A stretch of 64,000 nt of DNA from Streptomyces finlayi (GTDB lineage Bacteria; Actinomycetota; Actinomycetes; Streptomycetales; Streptomycetaceae), in assembly GCF_014216315.1 (NCBI RefSeq), contig NZ_CP045702.1:6324001-6388000 (forward strand), given 5' to 3'. This document shows positions 41,968 through 51,216 of this stretch, in pieces; position 1 is the first letter of the stretch; the number at the start of each line of letters is the position of its first letter. Below the pieces are notes generated by a model. It was not told where the DNA came from and did no database searches. It was given only the letters and a program-made list of their open reading frames with translations. The translations under genes were made by a program, and so were the position numbers.

Positions 41968-43506
41968 TCAGCGGCGGACAGCGTCCAGCGCGTCCACGAG
42001 ACCGGCTCCGTAGAAGCCGTTGTAGTTCGTGGAACCCTCGCAGACGGCGTCGATCGTGCCGTCGTTGTTGATGTCGTACGGCGCGCCGCACGCGGTGGCG
42101 TCGGCCTGGTGCGTCAGCATCGACTTCACCTGGAACGCCGAGGCGTACGGGTGCTTCGACTTGATCAGGGCCACGACACCCGCGACGTGCGGGGAGGCCA
42201 TGGACGTACCGGCTTTGTAGCCGAACCCGCCGCCCGGCAGGGTGGACAGGATGCGCCCGTTGACAGCCGGAGCCGTCGGCGGCTGGTACACCGTCGAGTC
42301 GCCACCGGGGGCGGCCACGTCGATGATGCCGAGACCATAGTTCGAGTACGAGGACTTCAGGCCCTTGGCACCCGTGGCGGCGACGGTCACGACACCCGGC
42401 AGCTGGGTCGGTATGTCGAGGCACTCAGCCGGGTTGATCGTGCGGGTCACCGGCGTGGTGTCGTTCGGGCTGGTCGTGTCGACTATCTCGTCGGCGGCCA
42501 GATCGTGCTTGGAGTTGCCGGCCGCAGCGACATTGACGGTGCCCTTGCGCTCCGCGTAACGGGAGGCACGGCCGACCGCCTCGACCAGGGCGCTCTGGTC
42601 CGGGTCGTTCTTGCAGTTGAACAGCCAGGGGTCGGTGTAGTAACTGTTGTTCGTCACCTCGATGCCCTGCTCGGCCGCCCACATGAAGCCGCACACGACG
42701 GCCTCGCTGTAGAAGAAGCCGCTCGGGGTCGACACCTTGATACCGGAAACCTTGACGCCGGGCGCGACACCGGTCACGCCGATGCCGTTCTTCGCCGCCG
42801 CGATGGTTCCGGCGACGTGCGTGCCGTGGTCGCTCTCGTCGGCCATCGGCCGCCAGGAACCCTCGGTGGTGTCCGGCGCACCGGTCACACAGTTCGCCGA
42901 GGCCGCACGGTCGAAGTTCGGCGCGAGGTCGGGGTGCGTGTCGTCGACACCCGTGTCGATGACGGCGACGGTGACCCTCTTGCTGCCCTGCGAGATCGCG
43001 TGGGCCTTGTCCGCCTTGATGGCGGGCAGGTCCCACTGCAGGGGCTCGAGCGGGTCCTGACCCGCCGTCGCGTCGGCCGCGGCGGCCGCCGCCTCGTCCG
43101 CGGTGAGCGGCTGCGCGGCAGCGCCCACGTCGTTCGTCGCCTGGGGCACGATCGGGTTGGTGCGCGTGGCACCGGCCGACGAGACGCCCCTGACCTGGCG
43201 GATCGTCTTCGCGAAGTCCGGGTTCTGCGAGTGGACGACGATGACGCCGATCTGGTCGTACGCGATGACGATCGTGCCGCCCGCGTCGGCTATGGCCTTC
43301 TTGACCTGCTTGACCGCGCCTGAGCCGCCCTTGGTGTTGACGACGTAGGACAGCTTCGGCCCGTCGGCCGTGACCGCGGCGGTGGACAGCCCGTCCGTCG
43401 GCGCGGCCGAGGCCACCGCCGTCGGAAGGAAGCCCAGCGAAGCGGTGAGAGCAAGTCCGACAGGAAGCGCGAGTGCGCGGGTCCGTCGGGATGCCAGATG
43501 AGCCAT
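41968..43506 (-). CDS. secreted S8 family subtilisin-like serine protease
   Basis: 512 residues. Signal peptide at 1-35 (twin basic residues, LALPVGLALTASLGFLPTAVASA). An inhibitor-I9-like propeptide (about 45-165) has YVVNTKGGSGAVKQVKKAI. The catalytic triad is complete: D184 in VAVIDTGVDDTHPDL, H227 in DHGTHVAGTI, S436 in AGTSMASPHVAGV; oxyanion Asn in AAAGNSKHD. The C-terminal end contains ATACGAPYDINNDG, possibly a Ca-binding piece. Exported protease for protein degradation or development. Confidence 0.95.
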   Translation of the reverse strand: MAHLASRRTRALALPVGLALTASLGFLPTAVASAAPTDGLSTAAVTADGPKLSYVVNTKGGSGAVKQVKKAIADAGGTIVIAYDQIGVIVVHSQNPDFAKTIRQVRGVSSAGATRTNPIVPQATNDVGAAAQPLTADEAAAAAADATAGQDPLEPLQWDLPAIKADKAHAISQGSKRVTVAVIDTGVDDTHPDLAPNFDRAASANCVTGAPDTTEGSWRPMADESDHGTHVAGTIAAAKNGIGVTGVAPGVKVSGIKVSTPSGFFYSEAVVCGFMWAAEQGIEVTNNSYYTDPWLFNCKNDPDQSALVEAVGRASRYAERKGTVNVAAAGNSKHDLAADEIVDTTSPNDTTPVTRTINPAECLDIPTQLPGVVTVAATGAKGLKSSYSNYGLGIIDVAAPGGDSTVYQPPTAPAVNGRILSTLPGGGFGYKAGTSMASPHVAGVVALIKSKHPYASAFQVKSMLTHQADATACGAPYDINNDGTIDAVCEGSTNYNGFYGAGLVDALDAVRR

Positions 43507-43808
43507 GGGTTCTCCACATCATCCTTGCCAGTCGACCGGACACTGGTGTGCTCGGTCGGGTACATGACGAGTGAAGTTATCCCTGATCAGCCCGGCGTAT
43601 CAATGACTAAGCGCAAGTGAGTTCGAGGCGTGTCCCTACGGATATACGGCCGAAGGGGTGAGCCGGAGACGGCGAGAGCCGTGGTGAACCGCTTCGCGCC
43701 GCTCTCCGTGCCGTTGTCAGGGAGTCGTACCACCGCTCCCGATACAGAGGTCCCCCCTTGAAGAACACCCTTCCCACCACCATCGCACCCGCGTCGCGAG
43801 GAGATTCC

Positions 43809-44168
43809 GTGGCTACCGATGCACCCCCGCCCCCGGCCGGTACAGAGCCGGTCCAACCCACCACCGAAGCCTTCATCGAGGTGCAGGAGAGCGCGGAGTT
43901 CGGCGAGCTGCGCCGCTCCCACCGCGCCTTCGCCTTCCCCCTGACCGTCGCCTTCGTGCTCTGGTACCTGCTGTACGTGCTGATGTCCAGCTACGCCGGC
44001 GGCTTCATGGGCACCAAGGTCGTGGGCAACATCAACGTGGCCCTCGTCTTCGGGCTCCTCCAGTTCGTCACCACGTTCCTCATCGCCTGGCTCTACTCGC
44101 GCCACGCCTCCACCCAGCTCGACCCGAAGGCCGCAGCGATCAAGTCCCGTATGGAGGCCGACGCATGA
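43809..44168 (+). CDS. DUF485 membrane protein, partner of the acetate symporter
   Basis: 119 residues from GTG 43809, preceded by GAGGAGA; an in-frame TTG at 43758 lacks a good site. A hydrophilic N-terminus with Pro-rich residues precedes ELRRSHRAFAFPLTVAFVLWYLLYVLMSSYA and a second helix (VALVFGLLQFVTTFLIAWLYSRHA). DUF485 (YjcH-like) genes always precede ActP/MctC symporters. ATGA overlap with the next gene. Confidence 0.9.
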   Translation: MATDAPPPPAGTEPVQPTTEAFIEVQESAEFGELRRSHRAFAFPLTVAFVLWYLLYVLMSSYAGGFMGTKVVGNINVALVFGLLQFVTTFLIAWLYSRHASTQLDPKAAAIKSRMEADA

Positions 44169-45808
44169 GCGCCGCCGCTCTCGCCCACCCCAGCGTCCAG
44201 CTCGCCGCCGCCGAAGGCGCGAGCGAACACCGGACGCTGATCATCACCCTGTTCGGTGTGTTCGTCGTGGCGACGCTCTTCATCACCGTCTGGGCCGGCC
44301 GCCAGACCAAGAGCGCCTCCGACTTCTACGCGGGCGGACGCCAGTTCACCGCCTTCCAGAACGGCCTCGCGGTCTCCGGCGACTACATGTCCGCCGCCTC
44401 GTTCCTCGGCATCGCGGGCGCCATCGCCCTCTTCGGATACGACGGCTTCCTCTACTCCATCGGCTTCCTGGTCGCCTGGCTCGTCGCCCTGCTGCTGGTC
44501 GCCGAACCCCTGCGCAACTCCGGCCGCTACACGATGGGCGACGTCCTCGCCTACCGCATGCGCCAGCGCCCCGTCCGGACCGCGGCAGGCACCTCGACGA
44601 TCGTCGTCTCGATCTTCTACCTGCTGGCCCAGATGGCCGGCGCGGGCGTCCTGGTCTCCCTGCTGCTCGGCATCACCAGCGACGGCGGCAAGATCGCGAT
44701 CGTCGCCCTGGTCGGCCTGCTCATGATCGTGTACGTCACCATCGGCGGCATGAAGGGCACCACCTGGGTGCAGATGGTCAAGGCCGTCCTCCTCATCGCG
44801 GGCACCCTGCTCATCACCTTCCTGATCCTGCTGAAGTTCAACTTCAACGTCTCCGACCTGCTCGGTACGGCGGCGAGCAACAGCGGCAAGGGCACGGCCT
44901 TCCTGGAGCCCGGCCTGAAGTACGGCGCCACCGGCACCTCGAAGCTGGACTTCATCTCGCTCGGCATCGCCCTGGTGCTCGGCACCGCGGGTCTGCCGCA
45001 CATCCTGATCCGCTTCTACACCGTGCCCACGGCCAAGGCCGCCCGTAAGTCCGTGAACTGGGCCATCGGCATCATCGGCGCCTTCTACCTGATGACGATC
45101 GTGCTCGGCTTCGGTGCCGCCGCCCTGCTCAAGCCGGACGACATCATCGCGTCGAACAAGGCGGGCAACACGGCGGCCCCGCTGGCCGCCCTGGAGATCG
45201 GCGGCGGCGCGGGCTCCACCGGCGGCGCCATCCTGCTCGCGGTGATCTCCGCGGTCGCCTTCGCCACGATCCTGGCCGTCGTCGCCGGACTGACCCTGGC
45301 GTCCTCGTCGTCCTTCGCGCACGACATCTACGCCAACGTCATCCGCAGGGGCAAGGCCACGGAGAAGGAGGAGGTCCGCGCGGCACGCTGGGCGACCGTC
45401 GCCATCGGTGTCGTCTCCATCGCGCTCGGCGCGCTCGCCCGCGACATGAACGTCGCCGGCCTGGTGGCCCTCGCCTTCGCGGTCGCGGCCTCGGCCAACC
45501 TGCCGACGATCCTCTACAGCCTGTTCTGGAAGCGCTTCACCACCCAGGGCGCCCTGTGGTCGATCTACGGCGGTCTCGCCTCGTCCGTCCTGCTGGTGCT
45601 GTTCTCCCCGGTGGTCTCCTCCAAGCCGTCGTCGATGTTCCCCGGCGTCGACTTCGCCTGGTTCCCGCTGGAGAACCCGGGCCTGATCTCCATCCCGCTG
45701 GGCTTCCTGCTCGGCTGGGTCGGCTCCCTCATCTCGAAGGAGGAGCCGGACAAGGGCAAGTACGCCGAGCTGGAGGTCAAGTCCCTCACCGGCACCGGAG
45801 CGCACTGA
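44165..45808 (+). CDS. cation/acetate symporter (ActP/MctC, SSS family)
   Basis: 547 residues with about 13 membrane segments. Solute:sodium symporter motifs: FYAGGRQFTAFQNGLAVSGDYMSAASFLGIAG, LVAEPLRNSGRYTMGDVLAYRM, and GTAGLPHILIRFYTV. It imports acetate and related monocarboxylates. Start overlaps DUF485 by ATGA. The downstream hairpin at 45858 ends the operon. Confidence 0.93.
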   Translation: MSAAALAHPSVQLAAAEGASEHRTLIITLFGVFVVATLFITVWAGRQTKSASDFYAGGRQFTAFQNGLAVSGDYMSAASFLGIAGAIALFGYDGFLYSIGFLVAWLVALLLVAEPLRNSGRYTMGDVLAYRMRQRPVRTAAGTSTIVVSIFYLLAQMAGAGVLVSLLLGITSDGGKIAIVALVGLLMIVYVTIGGMKGTTWVQMVKAVLLIAGTLLITFLILLKFNFNVSDLLGTAASNSGKGTAFLEPGLKYGATGTSKLDFISLGIALVLGTAGLPHILIRFYTVPTAKAARKSVNWAIGIIGAFYLMTIVLGFGAAALLKPDDIIASNKAGNTAAPLAALEIGGGAGSTGGAILLAVISAVAFATILAVVAGLTLASSSSFAHDIYANVIRRGKATEKEEVRAARWATVAIGVVSIALGALARDMNVAGLVALAFAVAASANLPTILYSLFWKRFTTQGALWSIYGGLASSVLLVLFSPVVSSKPSSMFPGVDFAWFPLENPGLISIPLGFLLGWVGSLISKEEPDKGKYAELEVKSLTGTGAH

Positions 45809-45857
45809 GAGCCAGAGTTCACGGAGCCGTTCCGCTCCTGTCCCACTCCGTTGGCCC

Positions 45858-45887
45858 GGCCGCGTCGTAGAGTCCTACGGCGCGGCC
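45858..45887 (+). terminator. terminator of the acetate symporter operon
   Basis: Inverted repeat of 13-base arms (GGCCGCGTCGTAG/CTACGGCGCGGCC, one G-T pair) with a four-base loop, 50 bases after the symporter stop and before moaA. Confidence 0.65.
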
Positions 45888-45993
45888 GCGTCGCGCCTCG
45901 TGACAAACGGGCCCCTGTCGGTGTCACAGGTGTCGCGTAGTCTCGGAACTGTCAGACCGCAAACGCGGACACCACCGGGGGAGGGGGCCCACA

Positions 45994-46983
45994 GTGCTCA
46001 TCGACACCTATGGCCGGGTCGCTACCGACCTGCGCGTATCGCTGACGGACAAGTGCAATCTGCGATGCACCTACTGCATGCCCGAAGAGGGGCTGCAGTG
46101 GCTCTCCAAGACCGAGCTGCTGAGCGACGACGAGATCGTCAGGCTCATCCGGATCGCCGTCACCGAGCTGGGGATCACCGAGGTCCGCTTCACCGGCGGC
46201 GAGCCGCTGCTCCGCCCCGGTCTCGTCTCCATCGTCGAACAGTGCGCCGCGCTGGAGCCCCGCCCCAGAATGTCGCTCACGACCAACGGCATCGGGCTCA
46301 AGCGCACCGCCACCGCCCTCAAGGCGGCCGGCCTGGACCGGGTCAACGTCTCCCTGGACACCCTGCGCCCCGACGTCTTCAAGACCCTCACCCGCCGTGA
46401 CCGCCACCAGGACGTGCTCGACGGACTCAAGGCGGCCCACGAGGCCGGTCTCACCCCCGTCAAGGTCAACACCGTCCTGATGCCCGGACTCAACGAGGAC
46501 GAGGCACCGGATCTGCTGGCCTGGGCCGTGGCCCACGACTACGAGCTCCGCTTCATCGAGCAGATGCCCCTCGACGCCCAGCACGGCTGGAAGCGGGACG
46601 GGATGATCACGGCGGGCGACATCCTCGCCTCGCTGCGCACCCGTTTCACGCTCACCGACGAGGGCCAGGACGAGCGCGGCTCCGCACCCGCCGAGCGGTG
46701 GACCGTGGACGGCGGAACGCACCGCGTGGGCGTCATCGCCTCCGTCACCCGGCCGTTCTGCGGAGCCTGTGACCGTACCCGGCTCACCGCCGACGGCCAG
46801 ATCCGCACCTGCCTCTTCGCCCGCGAGGAGACCGATCTGCGCGGCGCACTGCGCTCGGAGGCGCCCGACGAGGAGATCGCCAGGATCTGGAAGCTCGCGA
46901 TGTGGGGCAAGAAGGCCGGATCCGGACTGGACGACCCGTCCTTCCTCCAGCCCGACCGCCCGATGTCGGCGATCGGCGGCTGA
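45994..46983 (+). CDS. moaA: GTP 3',8-cyclase MoaA
   Basis: 329 residues, first step of molybdenum cofactor synthesis. Radical SAM cluster: DLRVSLTDKCNLRCTYCMP; GGEPLLRPGL SAM-binding loop; second [4Fe-4S] cluster ligands in FCGACDRTRLTADGQIRTCLF. The C-terminus lacks the canonical GG and ends in AIGG, which does include the double Gly needed for activity. GTG start with GGGGGAGGGGG upstream. Standalone, with no other moa genes nearby. Confidence 0.96.
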   Translation: MLIDTYGRVATDLRVSLTDKCNLRCTYCMPEEGLQWLSKTELLSDDEIVRLIRIAVTELGITEVRFTGGEPLLRPGLVSIVEQCAALEPRPRMSLTTNGIGLKRTATALKAAGLDRVNVSLDTLRPDVFKTLTRRDRHQDVLDGLKAAHEAGLTPVKVNTVLMPGLNEDEAPDLLAWAVAHDYELRFIEQMPLDAQHGWKRDGMITAGDILASLRTRFTLTDEGQDERGSAPAERWTVDGGTHRVGVIASVTRPFCGACDRTRLTADGQIRTCLFAREETDLRGALRSEAPDEEIARIWKLAMWGKKAGSGLDDPSFLQPDRPMSAIGG

Positions 46984-47024
46984 TCTCGGCGACCGGCAGC
47001 CGACCGCAGCGGTCGCGGCCGATC

Positions 47025-47273
47025 TCAGCGGTCGGCGGCCGGGGACTCCCACTCCGCCAGAGTCACGACATCCTTCAGGAATCCGCGCACACCGAGGAAC
47101 GAGGAAAGGTGTTCCCGGTGTGCGTCGCAGGCCAGCCAGGTCTTGCGGCGCTCGGGGGTGTGCAGCTTGGGATTGTTCCAGGCCAGGACCCACACGGCGG
47201 CGTCGCGACAGCCCTTGGCGGAACAGATCGGCGAAGGGGTGGCGCTCTCGGCGTGGGTCTCGAAAAGGTTCAC
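47025..47273 (-). CDS. small Cys/His-rich protein, unknown
   Basis: 82 residues from GTG 47273. It contains CSAKGCRDAAVWVLAWNNPKLH and WLACDAHREHLSSFL, a likely zinc-binding Cys/His motif of a family common in actinobacteria as acetone-carboxylase-like or hypothetical proteins. A longer in-frame start at 47354 lacks similarity. Convergent with moaA. No function assigned. Confidence 0.75.
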   Translation of the reverse strand: MNLFETHAESATPSPICSAKGCRDAAVWVLAWNNPKLHTPERRKTWLACDAHREHLSSFLGVRGFLKDVVTLAEWESPAADR

Positions 47274-47496
47274 GGACTCAACCCTAGGCCAGCCGTTCCG
47301 GGCGCCGGGCGACGCATCGTCCCCGCCGGAGAAAAGGCGACGCCGAGCAGCCACGGGGGGAGCTGCCCGGCGTCGGTCCTTCGCTCCGACGGGGGATGCG
47401 GAGCGCGTACGAAGTATGCCACGGGGACCAGGGTGCGGTGCACCCGAACCTCATGATTGACCCGAGCAGCTCCTGAGCCTGCGGGACGCCGCCGGC

Positions 47497-47874
47497 TCAG
47501 CCGTGCGCGTGTGGAAACGGGGCCTCCGCGGAGGGTCCCGGTTCCCTGTCCGTCACCGTCTCAGCCGCCTCCGGAGCTGCGTCCAGAGCGGTCCTCGTCG
47601 GCGAGGGCACGAACGTCGAGGGCAGTGAAGTCGCGTTCTCCCGGCCCCCGTTGGCGATGACGACCGCCACATAGGGGAGCAGGACACCCAGAGCCAGCGC
47701 CACGACGGCCACATGCCTCTCGACGTTCCACAGCACCGCCGACAGCACCACGGCGAGGGTTCGCACGGACATCGAGATCACGTAGCGCCGCTGCCTGCCC
47801 CGCACGTCCTCGGCGAGGCCCTGCCGCGCACCCGTGATACGGAAGACCTCCGCGTCGCTCCTCTTCCGCGTCAT
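47497..47874 (-). CDS. DUF3099 membrane protein
   Basis: 125 residues from ATG 47874. Begins MTRKRSDAEVFRITGARQGLAEDVRGRQRRYVISMSVRT-like region, then two membrane helices (LAVVLSAVLWNVERHVAVVALALGVLLPYVAVVIA), and a Pro/Glu-rich tail. This is the DUF3099 pattern of Streptomyces. Role unknown. Confidence 0.85.
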   Translation of the reverse strand: MTRKRSDAEVFRITGARQGLAEDVRGRQRRYVISMSVRTLAVVLSAVLWNVERHVAVVALALGVLLPYVAVVIANGGRENATSLPSTFVPSPTRTALDAAPEAAETVTDREPGPSAEAPFPHAHG

Positions 47875-48079
47875 GCTCCACCACCAGATCGCTGTGCCGG
47901 ACACTCCCGGACCGGGTCACTTCCACGGTACGCCGGGGACGCGCCGTGTCGAGAGCGGGGCCGGTCCGTCCGGGGTGGCGGCTGGGGCGCACCACGTACG
48001 GACCACTCCGGCATGCGCCGTACCCAGGGTGGCCGAAGACTGGCGGACGTGCGCACACCGCGCCGCACGAGGAGGCGAA

Positions 48080-48358
48080 ATGAGCTGGTTGTGGGCAATT
48101 ATCGTGGGTCTGGTGCTCGGTGTGATCGCCAGGGCGATCCTGCCGGGCAAGCAGAACATTCCTCTCTGGCTGACGGTCGTGTTCGGCATCATCGGCAGCA
48201 TCCTGGGTAACGCCGTCGCGTCGTGGATCGGCGTCGAGGACACCGACGGCATCGATTGGATTCGTCACGTGCTGCAGTTGATCGGTGCGGTGGTGGTGGT
48301 CGGTGTGGGAGACATGCTGTGGGCCTCGATCCGGGGCAGGGGCAAGCGGAGAACCTGA
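48080..48358 (+). CDS. GlsB/YeaQ/YmgE-type stress membrane protein
   Basis: 92 residues. Start ATG with perfect GGAGG. Three hydrophobic helices; IIVGLVLGVIARAILPG, WLTVVFGIIGSILGNAVASWIG and VLQLIGAVVVVGVGDMLW. The family is small transglycosylase-associated/GlsB proteins, often in the envelope-stress regulon with Asp23 proteins. Single gene. Confidence 0.9.
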   Translation: MSWLWAIIVGLVLGVIARAILPGKQNIPLWLTVVFGIIGSILGNAVASWIGVEDTDGIDWIRHVLQLIGAVVVVGVGDMLWASIRGRGKRRT

Positions 48359-48405
48359 CGGCAGGGCCGAAGGTGCCGCTTCGCGAGCGCGGTTCCCGAG
48401 CGCAG

Positions 48406-48444
48406 CACCGCGGCCGGACACGAGGTATGTGTCCGGCCGCGGTG
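48406..48444. terminator. bidirectional terminator
   Basis: A perfect 16-bp stem (CACCGCGGCCGGACAC and complement) with a seven-base loop, between the convergent GlsB-type gene and tyrS. Confidence 0.85.
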
Positions 48445-48480
48445 TCATGCGCGTCCGAGGTGCGGACGGTCCGTCCGGTG

Positions 48481-49749
48481 TCAGCCGGCCGTGACCTCGA
48501 TCGCCGCCAGGTTCTTCTTGCCCCGGCGCAGGACCAGCCAGCGCTCGTGCAGCAGCTCCTCGCGGGCCGGAGCGCTCTCACCGTCCGTGACCTTCACGTT
48601 GTTCACGTAGGCGCCGCCCTCCTTCACCGTCCGGCGGGCACCCGACTTGCTCGGCGCCAGACCGGCCTCGACCAGCAGGTCGACCAGCGGGCCGAGCTCC
48701 GTGACCCGCGCGTGGGGCACCTCCGAGAGCGCCGCGCTCAGCGTCGCCTCGTCCAGCTCGGCCAGGTCACCCTGGCCGAAGAGGGCCTTCGACGCGGCGA
48801 TGACGGCGGCGCACTGCGCGCCGCCGTGCACCAGCGTGGTCAGTTCCTCGGCCAGCGCGCGCTGCGCCGAACGCGCCTGCGGACGTTCCTCGGTCAGCTT
48901 CTCCAGCTCTTCGAGCTCCTCGGGGCTCTTGAAGCTGAGGATGCGCATGTACCGCGAGATGTCCCGGTCGTCCGCGTTCAGCCAGAACTGGTAGAACGCG
49001 TACGGAGTCGTCATCGTGGCGTCCAGCCAGACGGCGCCGCTCTCGGACTTGCCGAACTTCGTGCCGTCCGCCTTCACCATCAGCGGTGTCGCCAGCGCGT
49101 GCACCGCGGCACCCGGCTCCAGGCGGTGGATCAGGTCGAGGCCCGCCGTGAGGTTGCCCCACTGGTCGCTGCCACCCTGCTGCAAGGTGCAGCCGTACCG
49201 CCGGTACAGCTCCAGGAAGTCCATGCTCTGGAGCAGCTGGTAACTGAACTCGGTGTAGCTGATGCCCTCGTCGGACTCCAGCCGCCGGGCGATCGAGTCC
49301 TTGGTGAGCATCTTGTTGACCCGGAAGTGCTTGCCGATGTCCCGCAGGAACTCGATCGCGGACATGCCCGCGGTCCAGTCCAGGTTGTTCACCATGACGG
49401 CCGCGTTGTCGCCCTCGAAGGAGAGGAACGGCTCGATCTGGGCCCGCAGCCGTGACACCCAGGCCGCGACGGTCTCCGGGTCGTTCAGCGTGCGCTCGGC
49501 CGTCGGGCGGGGGTCACCGATCTGACCCGTGGCCCCGCCCACCAGGGCGAGCGGCCGGAGCCCGGCCTGCTGGAGCCGGCGCATGGTGAGGACCTGCACC
49601 AGATGTCCGACGTGCAGACTGGCCGCGGTGGGGTCGTAGCCGCAATAGAACGTGACCGGACCGTCCGCGAGAGCCTTGCGCAGGGCGTCCTCATCAGTGG
49701 ACTGGGCGAACAGTCCGCGCCACTTCAGCTCGTCGACGATGTCCGTCAC
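48481..49749 (-). CDS. tyrS: tyrosyl-tRNA synthetase
   Basis: 422 residues, class Ic synthetase. FYCGYDPTAASLHVGHLVQVL carries the HIGH-type motif (HVGH at 46-49) and VKADGTKFGKSESGAVWLD the KMSKS-type motif (KFGKS). The C-terminal S4-like RNA-binding domain has LVEAGLAPSKSGARRTVKEGGAYVNN. Length and order are complete. No T-box was noticed upstream. Confidence 0.98.
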   Translation of the reverse strand: MTDIVDELKWRGLFAQSTDEDALRKALADGPVTFYCGYDPTAASLHVGHLVQVLTMRRLQQAGLRPLALVGGATGQIGDPRPTAERTLNDPETVAAWVSRLRAQIEPFLSFEGDNAAVMVNNLDWTAGMSAIEFLRDIGKHFRVNKMLTKDSIARRLESDEGISYTEFSYQLLQSMDFLELYRRYGCTLQQGGSDQWGNLTAGLDLIHRLEPGAAVHALATPLMVKADGTKFGKSESGAVWLDATMTTPYAFYQFWLNADDRDISRYMRILSFKSPEELEELEKLTEERPQARSAQRALAEELTTLVHGGAQCAAVIAASKALFGQGDLAELDEATLSAALSEVPHARVTELGPLVDLLVEAGLAPSKSGARRTVKEGGAYVNNVKVTDGESAPAREELLHERWLVLRRGKKNLAAIEVTAG

Positions 49750-49821
49750 GGTTCCGTGTCTCCTCTACTCGTGTATCGAATACTCGTGCGTTGAAATGCA
49801 AGCGCGGCCAGTCTAGGTGGG

Positions 49822-51216
49822 TCATACGCCGAGGCTGACCGAGCTCATGTTGAAATCCGGAATCCGCAGCGCCGGCATGGCGGCCCGGGTGAACCAGTCG
49901 CCCCACTCCCGCGGCAGCGTCTTCTCCGTACGGCCCGCTTCCGTGGCCCGCGACAGCAGATCGACGGGCGACTCGTTGAACCGGAAGTTGTTCACCTCGC
50001 CGACGACCTCCCCGTCCTCGACGAGATACACCCCGTCGCGGGTCAGCCCGGTCAGCAGCAGCGTCGCCGGATCGACCTCCCGGATGTACCACATGCAGGT
50101 CAGCAGCAGGGCGGGCCCGGTCGTCGCGGCGACCATCTCCTCCAGGGACTTCTCCCCACCGCCGTCGAGCACCAGATTGTCGATGGCCGGGGCGACGGGC
50201 AGCCCCGTCAGGCCCGCCGAGTGCCGCGTCGTGGTCAGGCGCTCCAGCCTGCCGTCCTTCAACCAGTCCGTCGGCGCGAGCGGCAGACCGTTGTCGAAGA
50301 CGGAACCGCTGTCCCCGGAGGCGTGGGCGATCACGAACGGCGCGGACTCCAGACCCGGGGCACGGGGGTCGCTGCGCAGCGTCAGCGGGAGCCCGGAAAG
50401 CGTCTCGCCGAGCCGCGTGCCCCCGCCCGGCTTGGAGAACACCGTCCGGCCCTCGGCCGCGTCCCGGCCGGCCGACGACCACAGCTGGTAGATCAGCAGG
50501 TCGGCGACGGCCGTGGGCGGCAGCAGCGTCTCGTACCGTCCGGCGGGCAGTTCGATACGGCGCTCCGCCCAGCGGAGCCGCTGCGCGAGCTCGGCGTCCA
50601 GCGCCGCCGGGTCGACGTCCTTGAAGTCCCGGGTGGAGCGGCCGGCCCACGCCGAACGCGCACGGTCGGGGGACTTGGCGTTCAGCTCCAGCGTGCCGTT
50701 CGGCTGGTCGTGACGCAGCCGCAGCCCCGTCGACGTACCGACGTACGTCGAGGTCATCTCGTGGTTGGCGAAGCCGTACAGCTCACGGCCCCCCGCCCGC
50801 GCGCGGGCGAAGGCGTCACCGAGCGACGGGGCGAAGTCGGCGAACACGTCGGCTCCCGTCTCGGCCGGCGCGTCCGTGAAGTCCGGGGAGGCGGGCACCC
50901 CGGAGACCAGCGGCTGCGCGTCCTCGGCAGGTCCGGCCCCGCGTGCGGCGGCCTCGGCGGCGCGGACGAGCGGTTCCAGGTCGTCGGCGGTGACGGCCGA
51001 GCGGGACACGACGCCGGACGCCGTGCCCTCGGAGCCGTCGACCGTGGCGATGACGGTGAGCGTCCGCCCCCGGGTCACCCCGTTCGTGGTGAGCGCGTTG
51101 CCCGCCCAGCGCAGATTCGCGGAGGAGTTCTCGTCGGCGATGACCACGCACCCGTCGGCCGTGGACAGCCCGAGAGCCCGCTCGACGATCTCGTACGGCT
51201 TGCTGACCCTGCTCAT
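49822..51216 (-). CDS. TldE/PmbA-like metallopeptidase subunit
   Basis: 464 residues, the second gene of a TldD/TldE pair. It lacks the HExxxH zinc motif, as TldE/PmbA subunits do, but shows PSPDRARSAWAGRST, FVIAHASGDSGSVFDNGLPLAPTDWLKDG and TCMWYIREVDPATLLLTGLTRDGVYLVEDGEVVGEVNNFRFNES. The partner holds the active site. ATGA overlap with the upstream gene. Family role: proteolytic maturation of peptides such as microcins, or clearance of unfolded peptides. Confidence 0.92.
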   Translation of the reverse strand: MSRVSKPYEIVERALGLSTADGCVVIADENSSANLRWAGNALTTNGVTRGRTLTVIATVDGSEGTASGVVSRSAVTADDLEPLVRAAEAAARGAGPAEDAQPLVSGVPASPDFTDAPAETGADVFADFAPSLGDAFARARAGGRELYGFANHEMTSTYVGTSTGLRLRHDQPNGTLELNAKSPDRARSAWAGRSTRDFKDVDPAALDAELAQRLRWAERRIELPAGRYETLLPPTAVADLLIYQLWSSAGRDAAEGRTVFSKPGGGTRLGETLSGLPLTLRSDPRAPGLESAPFVIAHASGDSGSVFDNGLPLAPTDWLKDGRLERLTTTRHSAGLTGLPVAPAIDNLVLDGGGEKSLEEMVAATTGPALLLTCMWYIREVDPATLLLTGLTRDGVYLVEDGEVVGEVNNFRFNESPVDLLSRATEAGRTEKTLPREWGDWFTRAAMPALRIPDFNMSSVSLGV